DNA of 64,000 bases from Massilia sp. Bi118 (GTDB lineage: Bacteria; Pseudomonadota; Gammaproteobacteria; Burkholderiales; Burkholderiaceae_D), in the NCBI RefSeq assembly GCF_918697865.1, contig NZ_CAKKMV010000011.1:147297-211296 (forward strand). The letters run 5' to 3'. Shown here piece by piece: positions 25,353 to 33,506 of the stretch. The notes below the pieces were generated by a model. The model was not told where the DNA came from. It saw nothing but the letters and a program-made list of their open reading frames with translations, and did not search any database. Both the position numbers and the translations under genes were made by a program. Numbering within the stretch: the first letter of the stretch is position 1; every line of letters begins with the position of its first letter.

Positions 25353-26422
25353 TGGCAATGGATACAACGATTCGACCAACGACTGCCGGCGCCACCGGCA
25401 GCACCCTCGGCACGCGCGCCAACGCCTCGGCGCGCCTGGTGCAATCGCGCGCTGCCGAGCCGGCAACGGACACCGCGACCGACAATAGCGCAGCCGGCGC
25501 CGCGCCCGCCGCCGCGCCGCTGCGCAGCCGGGCCGCCAGCATCGGCGGCGCACTGCAGGACCAGGTCGCACGCGCCCAGCAGGCCCTCGATTACCTCGAC
25601 CAGGTGGCGGGCCAGCTGGAATCCGTGAAAGGCGAACTGAGCTCGCGTCTGGCCGGCGCCCGCTCCGCCACCCGCCAGCAAGCATCAAGCGCCCAGCTGA
25701 ACACCCAGGTGCGCCAGCTGGTCTCGACCCTCGCAGCGCGCCGCAAGAAAGCGGGCGGCGGCGTCGACAGCAACCTGAATTTCAGCAGCAAGCCGGCCGT
25801 CCAGCGCTTCCGCATCCACGGCCTCGATCTTGCTTCGCTGCGCAGCAGCGGCCCGCAAAGCCTGGCCTTCTCGGTCGGCGGCATCGGCGGCCCGCAACTG
25901 TCGGTGAACATCGACCCCAGCCAGACCGACGAAGAGATCGCCGCCGCCGTCAACCAGGCGCTGGCGCCGATGGGCGTGAACGCCGGCCTCGATGGCCAGG
26001 GCGGCTTCGTGTTCACCACGCCGGAAAGCAACTGGCCTGCGGTGAAGGACAGCATCGCGATCAGCGGCCGCGGCCGCGTGGGCACCGAAGAAGTCGCGCC
26101 CGAACTGGCGCCGCAGCAGTGGACCGGCAACGGGGGAAATGGCAACGGCAGCGGCGACGCCCTCCGGGCCAGCCTGCGCGAAGTGGTGCAGGCCCTGGAA
26201 CGCGTACGCCGCTCGCGCGATGCCGCCAGCAACGCGCTGTCGGCCGCCACGGTCGAAATGACCCAGGCCACTACGCCGCCGCCGGAAGCTCAGGACGCGG
26301 CGCAGGAATTCGCGACTACCGCGTCGAATCCGGATTATGAGTCGCTGCTGTCGCTGACTTCGGCGCTGGTGGGGGTGAGCCGGGAGCGGGTGCTGGCGCT
26401 GCTGGGCCTGAAACAAAGTTAG
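25352..26422 (+). CDS. Unrecognised flagellar-locus protein in the lafW position
   Basis: A 356-residue protein coupled to flgL by a one-base stop/start overlap. The N-terminal 70 residues are Ala/Thr-rich and disordered. A helical stretch follows (DQVARAQQALDYLDQVAGQLESVKGELSSRL). The middle segment at about 185-245 (LAFSVGGIGGPQLSVNID..., AAAVNQALAPMGVNAGLDGQGGFVFTTPE) resembles the flagellin/FliD IN motif. A Gly/Asn linker, a second helix and a short hydrophobic C-terminus (LLSLTSALVGVSRERVLALLGLK) complete it. It lacks the flagellin N-terminal signature, so it is not a flagellin. The gene after flgL in Flag-2 loci is lafW (recalled as a hook-associated protein), which is the best positional guess. 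Confidence 0.55.
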   Translation: MAMDTTIRPTTAGATGSTLGTRANASARLVQSRAAEPATDTATDNSAAGAAPAAAPLRSRAASIGGALQDQVARAQQALDYLDQVAGQLESVKGELSSRLAGARSATRQQASSAQLNTQVRQLVSTLAARRKKAGGGVDSNLNFSSKPAVQRFRIHGLDLASLRSSGPQSLAFSVGGIGGPQLSVNIDPSQTDEEIAAAVNQALAPMGVNAGLDGQGGFVFTTPESNWPAVKDSIAISGRGRVGTEEVAPELAPQQWTGNGGNGNGSGDALRASLREVVQALERVRRSRDAASNALSAATVEMTQATTPPPEAQDAAQEFATTASNPDYESLLSLTSALVGVSRERVLALLGLKQS

Positions 26423-26423
26423 C

Positions 26424-26516
26424 ACGTCGTTCCCGCGGAGGCGCCTCGCTGCGCGAGGCCCCAAGTTTTGCGAATACTCGACGAACTTGGGTCCCCGCCT
26501 TCGCGGGGACGACGTT
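26424..26516. repeat. Intergenic palindromic repeat, CCCGCGnAGGCGGG family
   Basis: Arms at 26424-26443 and 26497-26516 are inverted with two mismatches. Inner arms with a CCAAGTT/AACTTGG core lie inside. It is similar to the element at 39975-40051. It lies between the convergent flagellar operon and the leftward C39 operon, so it may also end transcription from both sides. Confidence 0.75.
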
Positions 26517-26528
26517 CAGCTCAATCGG

Positions 26529-27281
26529 CTATCTGGGCTTCACACTGATCGTCGTCCCGCGCAAATCGATATCCCGGATCTCCACGCTGCCAAAGCTCGG
26601 CCCCGGCGCGCTCCCCACGCGAATATTCTTGAAAGCGATCTCGCCGATGGTACTCGGCATGCGCAGCGTGATCGACCCGTCCTTGTTCACCACCGCGTGC
26701 GAATTCGCGGCATCGTAGGTCACGCCACGCACTGTGGTGTCGGCCGACAGGAACATCGCCAGCGGATTGAAGACCTGTACCAGTTCGCCCAGCACGCGCA
26801 CCCCGCCGTCCGGCAGCGTGTGCGCCGTGTTCTGCGCGGTGTGGGTACCGGCCATGGCGGTCAGCGAGGCCAGGCGCTGGTCCAGCTGGCGGGCCTGGTC
26901 GCGCAGCGCGTCGTCGTCGCGGCCCTGGGCCATGATCTCGCCCAGCTCCTCGTCGGACAGTTCGCGCAGCGAGCGTTCGCCCAGCGCGCGGGTCGAGACC
27001 GCGGCGGCCGGCGCCGCCGTCACCGCGGCGTAGGCGTGCAAGGGTCCCAGCAAGGCCGTCGCCAGCGCCGCCGCCATCCTCAGGTTGCGCTGGCGCCGGA
27101 TCGCGCCGCGCACCTGGGCTTCGGTGATCAGCTTCATGTCGGCCAGGATCTCGCCCAGCCGTCGGCCGCTCTTGCCCTGCTCGCGGATTGCCGCGTCCAG
27201 CTGGTCTTCCGAGATCAGCTTCTTGCCGAGCAGGATCTGCCCGAGCTGCGATTTCTCGCGGGTCTGCGTGCTCCAGTTCAT
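26529..27281 (-). CDS. MshEN-domain protein with LSDxELxxI motif and family C-terminus
   Basis: A 250-residue protein. Residues about 10-66 form a MshEN/GspE-N type repeat (LGQILLGKKLISEDQLDAAIREQ, then RRLGEILADMKLITEAQVRGAIRRQ), a fold that in some family members binds cyclic di-GMP. A hydrophobic segment follows (about 68-87). LSDEELGEI at 108-116 echoes the motif of the small secreted proteins at 33503-36220. The C-terminus FGSVEIRDIDLRGTTI closely resembles YGSFEMKDIKLQGTTV of the protein at 35681-36220. It is the last gene of the five-gene leftward operon, with a strong GGGGAGGG ribosome site. The domain mix is unusual and the function unknown. Confidence 0.7.
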   Translation of the reverse strand: MNWSTQTREKSQLGQILLGKKLISEDQLDAAIREQGKSGRRLGEILADMKLITEAQVRGAIRRQRNLRMAAALATALLGPLHAYAAVTAAPAAAVSTRALGERSLRELSDEELGEIMAQGRDDDALRDQARQLDQRLASLTAMAGTHTAQNTAHTLPDGGVRVLGELVQVFNPLAMFLSADTTVRGVTYDAANSHAVVNKDGSITLRMPSTIGEIAFKNIRVGSAPGPSFGSVEIRDIDLRGTTISVKPR

Positions 27282-27303
27282 CGCCCTGCCCTCCCCTCAG
27301 GTT

Positions 27304-27873
27304 TTATTGGCCGCCCGCCTGGCCGACCGCCGCGCGCAGGCGCAGGCCCACGCGGTTCTGCAGCTCCGTCATCTTCGGCTGGATCTGCGGGCCGTTGGCC
27401 TTGGCCACGTTGTCGCCAACCGTCTTCTTCATTTCCGGCACCAGACCCTCGAACTTGGCCAGCACCGGCGATTCGAGGATGTCGGCCAGCTGCTTCAGCT
27501 CTTCAAGGCTGAACTTCTGCGCCAGCAGCGGCGCCACACTGGACTGCACCACCGACTGAGTGCTGACGCGCAGCGGCGGCGCTTCCTTCTCGAGGAAGGC
27601 GGTCGCTTCCGCCGTCACGTCCTTCATCGCCGCTTCCTGTTTTTCGGCCGGCACCCGGCTGGTCACCACCACGCGCGACTGGCGCACCATCTCGGCCACC
27701 GGCGCCTGCAGCATCTGCAGGCCGACGTTCTCGAGCGCCATCTTGGCCAGGACGCGGTTCACAACCGCCTGCTTCTCGGCCGGCACGGCGGGCGCCGCCT
27801 GGGCGCAGGCGCTGCCGCCGAAGACCAGGCCCAGGGCCACCGCGGTTACAGACATCGATCGGGACATGCTCAT
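27304..27873 (-). CDS. DUF2059-like exported protein
   Basis: A 189-residue protein with a Sec signal peptide (cleavage near AQA, about residue 26). The mature part is helical, and its C-terminal half resembles DUF2059 (SLEELKQLADILESPVLAKFEGLVPEMKKTVGDNV). ATG at 27873 was chosen because GGAG lies seven bases upstream; GTG codons at 27879 and 27876 also lie in frame. It is the fourth gene of the operon, 21 bases after the FadL-like gene. DUF2059 has no well-established function. Confidence 0.7.
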   Translation of the reverse strand: MSMSRSMSVTAVALGLVFGGSACAQAAPAVPAEKQAVVNRVLAKMALENVGLQMLQAPVAEMVRQSRVVVTSRVPAEKQEAAMKDVTAEATAFLEKEAPPLRVSTQSVVQSSVAPLLAQKFSLEELKQLADILESPVLAKFEGLVPEMKKTVGDNVAKANGPQIQPKMTELQNRVGLRLRAAVGQAGGQ

Positions 27874-27894
27874 CACCACACTCCAGGTAAAAGT

Positions 27895-29493
27895 TCAGAA
27901 CGGGCGCACGTAGGACGCGCCAAAGTACCGCACGATCAGACTGCCCGACACGGTGGTCGCCGCATACGGGTTGTAGATCAGGTTGAAGAAATCGTCGCAG
28001 TTCAGGTTGCAGTTGCTGCGGGCCGGGATGTTGTAGCTGCCCTTGATGTAGCTGCCCGTGACGTTGATCTCGGCGCCGCTGTCGAACTTGTAGCGCAGGC
28101 CCAGGCTCTTCAGCTTGGTGTCCGGCAGCGGGGCCAGGAGACTCATCTGGTTGCCCGGGATCGAACTCTTGCGCGGCTCGTAGCCGGCGCGCAGCGAGAG
28201 CTTTTTCGTCACGTTGATCTGGGTGCCGAAGCTGTAGTTGACCACGCTCTTGAAGCCCATCTTGAAGGTCGCCTGGTGCGAGTTCGCATAGCCGAACAGG
28301 CGCGCCATCTCGAGCAGCTTGACGCTCTGGTCGAATTCGAAGGTCAGCTGGTTCCACTTGTTCCAGTCGGCGTAGCTGACGTCGGCGTTCAGCTGCACGT
28401 AGTCGGTGGCCATCAGCTTGATGCCGGCCTGGACCCGCCACGGGAAGGGAATCTTGGCGGTCATGTTCCCGCTCTGGTACTCGGGGATCTCGGCCGGCAT
28501 GCCGGTGACGGCGCCGACGATGGGTCCGAGCAGGCTCGAATTCAGCCCGCGCACGAAGCTGCGCAGCATCGGATCGGCGTGGACCATGTACTGGCCGCGG
28601 AAAGTGGTGTCGCTGCCGCCCTGGTACACCAGCCCGAGCGCGATCCACTTCTTCGGCTCCCACAGGATGCCGATGTTGAAGGTCGGATCGAAGGAGGCGT
28701 GCATGTCGAAGTCGATGTTGGCCGCGCGCTTGAACGGGTCGACCATGCCTTCCGGGCCGCCGCCGCACAGGCCGAAGGTGAGCGTGTCGATCACCGTGCC
28801 GTTACCGTCCGGGCACATCGCCTTTTGTAGCTGGCCGACGGTGCCGAGCAGCTTGTTGGGCGCGCGGAAGTCGGTGTTGATCGCGAAGTTCGTGTACGCG
28901 ATCGGCACCGCCAGGCCGATGCGCAGCGTGTCCGAGACTTTATAGGCGGCGGTCGGCGACAGGTAGTTCAGGCGCTGCAGCTGGATCAGGCGGCCGTCGA
29001 AGCGCGCAGGGTCGTTCGGGTCCTTGGTGCGGTCCACGCTCATCGCCTGCGACAGGTAGACCAGGGTGCCGAAGGTCCAGTTGGAACCGGGCGCGTTGTA
29101 CGAGAAGCCCAGCCCAGGCACCGCCACCGCCGGCAGGCGCGCCTTCGGGATGCCGATGAAGGGCAGCGCCACCGCCTGCCGCACCGGTCCGGAAGATGTG
29201 CCGTTGATCGGGTCGTCCTTGAAGCCGCCGATGTCGATGTCGGGCGCGGTCACGAACTTGTTCGGGTTGCGGATCGACGCCACGAAGAGGGTGTCGATGT
29301 GGTGGCTGCCGGTCAGGCGCGCCAGGCCGGCCGGGTTGAAGTGGATCGACTCGATCCCGGGCGGATCGGCCGTCACCGCATTCCCCATCGCCATCGCGGT
29401 CGGGCTGGTGGCCAGGTTGTCGGTCACGCCTGCGCGCGCCGCCGGCGCGAGCACGGACAATCCTGCGGCGATGGCGAGCAGGCGGCGCATCAT
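27895..29493 (-). CDS. FadL/OmpP1-family outer-membrane protein
   Basis: A 532-residue protein with a signal peptide (ending AARA, about 21) and the FadL/OmpP1/TodX N-terminal pattern (LATSPTAMAMGNAV, IHFNPAGLARL). Alternating strands then run to a C-terminal YFGASYVRPF typical of barrels. FadL relatives move hydrophobic compounds across the outer membrane. In this operon it may instead serve the C39/secreted-protein system. Its start overlaps the upstream barrel gene stop (ATGA). Confidence 0.8.
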   Translation of the reverse strand: MMRRLLAIAAGLSVLAPAARAGVTDNLATSPTAMAMGNAVTADPPGIESIHFNPAGLARLTGSHHIDTLFVASIRNPNKFVTAPDIDIGGFKDDPINGTSSGPVRQAVALPFIGIPKARLPAVAVPGLGFSYNAPGSNWTFGTLVYLSQAMSVDRTKDPNDPARFDGRLIQLQRLNYLSPTAAYKVSDTLRIGLAVPIAYTNFAINTDFRAPNKLLGTVGQLQKAMCPDGNGTVIDTLTFGLCGGGPEGMVDPFKRAANIDFDMHASFDPTFNIGILWEPKKWIALGLVYQGGSDTTFRGQYMVHADPMLRSFVRGLNSSLLGPIVGAVTGMPAEIPEYQSGNMTAKIPFPWRVQAGIKLMATDYVQLNADVSYADWNKWNQLTFEFDQSVKLLEMARLFGYANSHQATFKMGFKSVVNYSFGTQINVTKKLSLRAGYEPRKSSIPGNQMSLLAPLPDTKLKSLGLRYKFDSGAEINVTGSYIKGSYNIPARSNCNLNCDDFFNLIYNPYAATTVSGSLIVRYFGASYVRPF

Positions 29494-30524
29494 TTCAGCA
29501 GCAGCGGCACGCTCATGGTCAGCGACAGGTTCGGCGCCGACGCCGTCAGGCCCGCGCCGACGGTGACGTTGACCGTGGTCTTGGGCGTGAAGCGGTAGCC
29601 GAGGCCGATCGACAGGATGCCGGCGCTCTGGGTCTGGGTCTGCGCCTTGGCCAGCTCACCGGCGGCGTTCTCGAAGGTCAGGGTGGAGCGCGCCGAGATC
29701 GATTCCTGGAACGAGAACGAGGTCGTGATCTTGTACGACAGCGCGTAGGCGAAGCCGAGGCCGAAGCCGAAGCTGGCGCCCGGCTTCACTTCGCGCAGCG
29801 TGGCGCCGGACAGTTGCTGGTGCAGGTGCTTGGCCTTCAGGCCGTAGCCGACGTTGACGGAGCCGAACAGCGCGACCGGATCGACGATGCGGGTCACGTT
29901 GGCGCCCAGGCTGAAGGTGTTGATGCCGGCGCCGGTGGCGAGGCCCTTTTCGCTGTCGACCTTGAACGGGCTTTCGCCGGTCGCCAGGCGCACGCCGCTG
30001 GTCACGGTGACCGTCGGCTCGTCGCGCTTGACTTCGAGCGGCTGCCAGCGCACGTTCAGGCCCAGGTCGCCGAGCGTGTGCGAGACACCCGAGTAGCCGG
30101 CGTTGTCCGCGTAGCGGCTGATGAAGGGCATGACGACGTTGGCGGTCAGGTTGTTGCGCACGCCGTAGTCGAGCATCAGGGTGTTGGTGACGGTGTGCGA
30201 GCTGCTGTTCTCGATCGAGAACAGGGTCGCCAGGCCGGAGCTCAGGTCGGTGTTGATCTTGTCCTGGCCGATGTAGGCGTAATTCAGCTCGTAGTTCAGC
30301 TGCACCTGCCCCTTGCGGATCAGCGAATACTGCTTGTCGACGGCGGTCAGGGTCTCCTTCAGCAGCGTGGTGTTGTCGGCATCGCCCTCCTTCTTGGCCA
30401 GGGCGTCGCGCACTGCATCGGAAGACGGCGCACTGGTTGCAGGCGTGGACGACTGCTGGGCAAAGGCCAGGGGTTGCAGGAACAGGCTGCATACGGCCAA
30501 GGCCAGCAGGGAACGGATCTTCAT
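29490..30524 (-). CDS. Probable outer-membrane beta-barrel protein of the C39 operon
   Basis: A 344-residue protein with a clear Sec signal (LQPLAFA|QQ), a short disordered linker, then repeating amphipathic strands (LMLDYGVRNNLTANVVMPFI, LNVRWQPLEV, FGSVNVGYGLKA, GILSIGLGYRFTPKTTVNVTVGAGL). The ending SLTMSVPLLLK lacks a terminal Phe. It looks like a transporter-type barrel of the broad Phenol_MetA_deg-like group. It lies 25 bases after the C39 peptidase and overlaps the FadL-like gene. Confidence 0.65.
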   Translation of the reverse strand: MKIRSLLALAVCSLFLQPLAFAQQSSTPATSAPSSDAVRDALAKKEGDADNTTLLKETLTAVDKQYSLIRKGQVQLNYELNYAYIGQDKINTDLSSGLATLFSIENSSSHTVTNTLMLDYGVRNNLTANVVMPFISRYADNAGYSGVSHTLGDLGLNVRWQPLEVKRDEPTVTVTSGVRLATGESPFKVDSEKGLATGAGINTFSLGANVTRIVDPVALFGSVNVGYGLKAKHLHQQLSGATLREVKPGASFGFGLGFAYALSYKITTSFSFQESISARSTLTFENAAGELAKAQTQTQSAGILSIGLGYRFTPKTTVNVTVGAGLTASAPNLSLTMSVPLLLK

Positions 30525-30549
30525 TGGTGGTCCTTCGTGATTGGTCTGT

Positions 30550-31311
30550 TTATTGTTTGCGGATCGAGACGCCGCCGAAGCCGTTCAGCAGGCGCTCCAT
30601 GCGCAACTGGTCGTCGATCGGACGCAGCAGGCCGCGGTCGCGCACGCGGTCCATGTCGGTCACGCCCAGCTCGTTGTCGGACAGCGCCAGCTTCAGGGCC
30701 GGCGTCCTGTCCTTGGGCGGATAGGCGATGAACAGGGTGTTGCGGTCCCACAGCGTGGCGAACTCCTCGACCGGGAAGGTGATGTTGCCCATCGCCGGAT
30801 CGGCGAGGAACACCAGGCCGCCGCGCACGCCGCGCAGCACCACGAAGTGCTTGAAGCCGGCGTAGTCGATCGGCACGATGCCGGGCTGGTCGAGGGTCAG
30901 GAGGTCGGCGATCTCGGCGCGGAAGCCTGCGCTCTGCACGTTGATCGACGCCAGGTAGCGCTTCATGTCGAGCAGGGAGAAGCCGCGGCGCTCGATGATC
31001 TTGTCCTTCTCGCCGAAGGCCATCATGCCTTCCATCGACTGCTGCTCGCTGACGTCGATGCCGAGGTGGTATTTGAGGATGGTGACCAGGGCCGCGGAGC
31101 CGCAGCTGTAGTCGTAAGCCTGGTGGACGATGTTCTTGTACTTGAGCTCGGAGAACGGCTCCATGCTCACCGTCTGCACACCGGCGGCGGCCACCGACAT
31201 CGTGGTCGGGATATCGAAGCGTTCGAGCGGACGGTCCTTGGCCTCATGCTTGGCCAGCACGCCCGCGCCTCCCAGCATCGCCGCCAGGACTCCCAGCAGG
31301 ATTGCGATCAT
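30550..31311 (-). CDS. C39-family cysteine peptidase with N-terminal signal/anchor
   Basis: A 253-residue peptidase. The N-terminal hydrophobic segment (about 1-20) points to export or anchoring. The C39 core holds Gln64 and Cys70 (QAYDYSCGSAALVTIL), His155 (KHFVVLRG) and Asp171 (FLADPAMGN), the expected oxyanion, nucleophile, base and acid. C39 enzymes usually cut after double-glycine leaders as part of ABC exporters. Here there is no ABC domain, so the enzyme would act in the periplasm. The C-terminal tail contains LSDNEL at 210-215, like the presumed substrates. First gene of a five-gene operon. It resembles the FilB peptidase of Acinetobacter fil clusters as I recall them. Confidence 0.82.
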   Translation of the reverse strand: MIAILLGVLAAMLGGAGVLAKHEAKDRPLERFDIPTTMSVAAAGVQTVSMEPFSELKYKNIVHQAYDYSCGSAALVTILKYHLGIDVSEQQSMEGMMAFGEKDKIIERRGFSLLDMKRYLASINVQSAGFRAEIADLLTLDQPGIVPIDYAGFKHFVVLRGVRGGLVFLADPAMGNITFPVEEFATLWDRNTLFIAYPPKDRTPALKLALSDNELGVTDMDRVRDRGLLRPIDDQLRMERLLNGFGGVSIRKQ

Positions 31312-31480
31312 TCATGTCTCCCCGGGACGCGTCTTGCGTTCCCTTAATTTGTCTGCTTGCGAGCGTGGCGTTTTGACCACGTTTATTGCAGTTTTTCTAT
31401 ATTTTGTATGCAGGCAAGCTTTCCCGGTGTTATAAAACGCTGTCGATTTTGTAAAAAAGCGCTCATTCGAAAGTGCGGCT

Positions 31481-32332
31481 ATGAATAGCTGGGACAGGAT
31501 TAGCAGTGCATTGGGAGAACCGGTGGTCAGCGTCGAGATCGGCGGGGTGCCGCTGCGCGCCGAGCGCTACATCTTCCAGCTCGGCGGCTGCGAGGTGCCG
31601 CCGCTGGATTCGCTGGTGCTGGCCTGCCATCTGGGCGGGGCGCGCGCCACCGCCGGCCGCAGCGCCGGCCGCTCCTTCGACTTCCTGGCCGGCGCCTCGA
31701 CCGTGTTCCAGCCCGGCTTCGCCAGCCGCTGGACCTTCTGCGGCGCGATCGACATGGCGATGTTCCACGTCATCGACCCCGGCCACGAACTGGTGCGCCA
31801 TCTGCAGCGCCTGCTGAACGCGCGCACCAAGGCCCCGCCCTTTTCCGACCCGCTCGTCAACGCCAGCGCGCAGCAGCTGCTGGGCGAACTGGCGCGCACC
31901 AGCACGCCGGACCATGGTTTCGTCGAACGCCTTTCGCAGCTGATGATCGAGCAGACCTGCCGCGTCCTCGAGGGCAAGACCGGGCGCCACGCGCCGCACG
32001 ACGCCCTGCAACTGGGGCGCCTGCAGGGTGTGCTGGAATGGATAGGCGAGAATCTGTCGAACGAACTCTCGAACGCCGAGCTGGCCGAACGGGCCGGCGT
32101 GTCGGAGTCGCACTTCCGCCGCATCTTCCAGGAAGCGATGGGCATGACGCCGCACCGCTACGTGCTGCGCCTGCGCCTGGAGCGCGTGCATGAACTGCTG
32201 ACCCGCACCAGTTTTTCGATCGCCCGTGTTGCGGCGCAATGCGGCTTTAACAGCCAGAGCCATATGACGTCCTGCTTTTCCAGCGCCTACGGCATCACCC
32301 CGGCGCGCGCACGCCAGCAGTCGCGCTTATAA
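31481..32332 (+). CDS. AraC-family transcriptional regulator
   Basis: A 283-residue regulator divergent from the C39 operon. The C-terminal AraC double helix-turn-helix (about 183-280) reads LSNAELAERAGVSESHFRRIFQEAMGMTPHRYVLRLRLERVHELL and FSIARVAAQCGFNSQSHMTSCFSSAYGITPARAR. The N-terminal sensor domain has no recognised ligand motif. The 169-base divergent gap makes control of the C39 operon a reasonable guess. Confidence 0.9.
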   Translation: MNSWDRISSALGEPVVSVEIGGVPLRAERYIFQLGGCEVPPLDSLVLACHLGGARATAGRSAGRSFDFLAGASTVFQPGFASRWTFCGAIDMAMFHVIDPGHELVRHLQRLLNARTKAPPFSDPLVNASAQQLLGELARTSTPDHGFVERLSQLMIEQTCRVLEGKTGRHAPHDALQLGRLQGVLEWIGENLSNELSNAELAERAGVSESHFRRIFQEAMGMTPHRYVLRLRLERVHELLTRTSFSIARVAAQCGFNSQSHMTSCFSSAYGITPARARQQSRL

Positions 32333-32336
32333 AGAA

Positions 32337-32372
32337 AAAATGATCGTTTTTTGAAAAAGAAAGGATCATTTT
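32337..32372. promoter_or_regulatory. Inverted repeat between two AraC genes
   Basis: AAAATGATC (32337-32345) is inverted as GATCATTTT (32364-32372) across an 18-base spacer. It could be an operator for the downstream gene or a weak terminator for the upstream one. Confidence 0.35.
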
Positions 32373-32430
32373 CCGACGCAAGGGTATTTCACATGCACAC
32401 ATAATAAAAAAAATAAGAAGGAGACAGCAC

Positions 32431-32475
32431 ATGGGTCCAGCACAAGGCGCGTCCGCAACGCGGGCGCCGGCGTGA
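32431..32475 (+). CDS. Putative 14-residue leader peptide before AraC-type gene
   Basis: ATG at 32431 sits behind a near-ideal AAGGAG ribosome site and encodes MGPAQGASATRAPA. Its TGA (32473-32475) overlaps the GTG start at 32472 as GTGA. The downstream GTG has little ribosome site of its own, so translation of the regulator may depend on this short frame. Confidence 0.45.
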   Translation: MGPAQGASATRAPA

Positions 32476-33506
32476 AGTATTTGTCGGCCACGGACGTGGT
32501 GCAGCGCATCAGGAGCTGCCTCTCGGCCGAAGGCGTCGACGTCGACGGCCTGTTCGGCAAAGCCGGGCTCGGCTGGTTCGGCAAGGTCCAGGCCGATGGC
32601 GCCGAACGCGCCGCCGACCTGCTGGCGCTATCCGACCAGTTCAGCCAGCTCTGGGAAGGCCTGGCCCTGGCCAGCGGCGATCCGCTGATCGGCTTTCGCG
32701 TGTGCGCCCCGGATCCGCTCAGCTGGCTCGGGGTGCTGGGCCACCTGATGTTGGCCTCGCCGACCCTGAAGCAGGCCGCGGACAACCTGATGCGCTACAT
32801 GCCGCTGGTGACGCCGGTGGTACGCGCCACCATCGAACCGAAGAGCGACCGCGTGCGCGTTGGCCTGAACCTGGTCGGCGGCGTGCGCCCGGTGCCGGTG
32901 CAGCGCTACGACTTCACCTGGAGCCTGCTGCTCGACACCCTGCGCTTCGTCGGCGGCCGCCCCGACCTGAAGCCGGTCGCCGTCGAATACGCCTATCCGG
33001 CGCCCGGCGACAGCGCCCCCTACGCCGAGCGCTTCGGCTGCCCGGTGCGTTTCGGCGCGCCCGCCAACGCCCTCGAATTCGCCAACGCCGACATCACCGC
33101 GCCGATCCCGACCGCCAACCCGCTCGCCGCCGAAGGCTTGTTCCGCCTGCTCGACGAGCGCCTGGTGCAGGCCGAGCGCAGCAGCTTCGCGGCGCGCGTG
33201 CGCGAGATGCTGCCGGCCATGATCGACCAGGGCGGCGCCCTGCGCGATGCCGTCGCCCGGCGCCTCGCGATCAGCGAACGCACCCTGCAGCGGCGCCTGG
33301 CCGACGAAGGCACCGACTTCTCGACCCTGGTCGACGAAGTGCGGCGCACCATCGCCCAGCAATACCTGGGCAGCGACCGCATCAGCGTGAAGAACCTCAG
33401 CTACAAGCTGGGCTTCTCCGATCCCAGCGCCTTCCACCGCGCCTGCCTGCGCTGGTTCGGCAAGGCGCCCGGCGAGTTCCAGCAACAGAAAGCCAAGAGC
33501 GCCTAA
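32472..33506 (+). CDS. AraC-family regulator with Arabinose_bd-type N-domain
   Basis: A 344-residue regulator of the OruR/MmsR-like type. It has a long N-terminal Arabinose_bd-like domain (SDQFSQLWEGLALASGDPLIGFRV, LGVLGHLMLASPTLKQAADNLMRYMPLVTPVV). The C-terminal HTH (about 245-340) has RDAVARRLAISERTLQRRLADEGTDFSTLVDEVRRTIAQQYLG and LSYKLGFSDPSAFHRACLRWFGKAPGEF. GTG start, translationally coupled to the leader peptide. It is convergent with the three-gene secreted-protein operon to its right. Confidence 0.88.
   Translation: MKYLSATDVVQRIRSCLSAEGVDVDGLFGKAGLGWFGKVQADGAERAADLLALSDQFSQLWEGLALASGDPLIGFRVCAPDPLSWLGVLGHLMLASPTLKQAADNLMRYMPLVTPVVRATIEPKSDRVRVGLNLVGGVRPVPVQRYDFTWSLLLDTLRFVGGRPDLKPVAVEYAYPAPGDSAPYAERFGCPVRFGAPANALEFANADITAPIPTANPLAAEGLFRLLDERLVQAERSSFAARVREMLPAMIDQGGALRDAVARRLAISERTLQRRLADEGTDFSTLVDEVRRTIAQQYLGSDRISVKNLSYKLGFSDPSAFHRACLRWFGKAPGEFQQQKAKSA

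Noticed and set aside
25352..26422. Flagellin (lafA)
   Set aside because: The protein lacks the conserved flagellin N-terminal and C-terminal helices; only a central IN-like segment is similar.
32431..32500. Frameshift in the AraC-type gene
   Set aside because: The regulator is complete from GTG 32472 with normal family length, so a leader frame explains the upstream ATG without an error.
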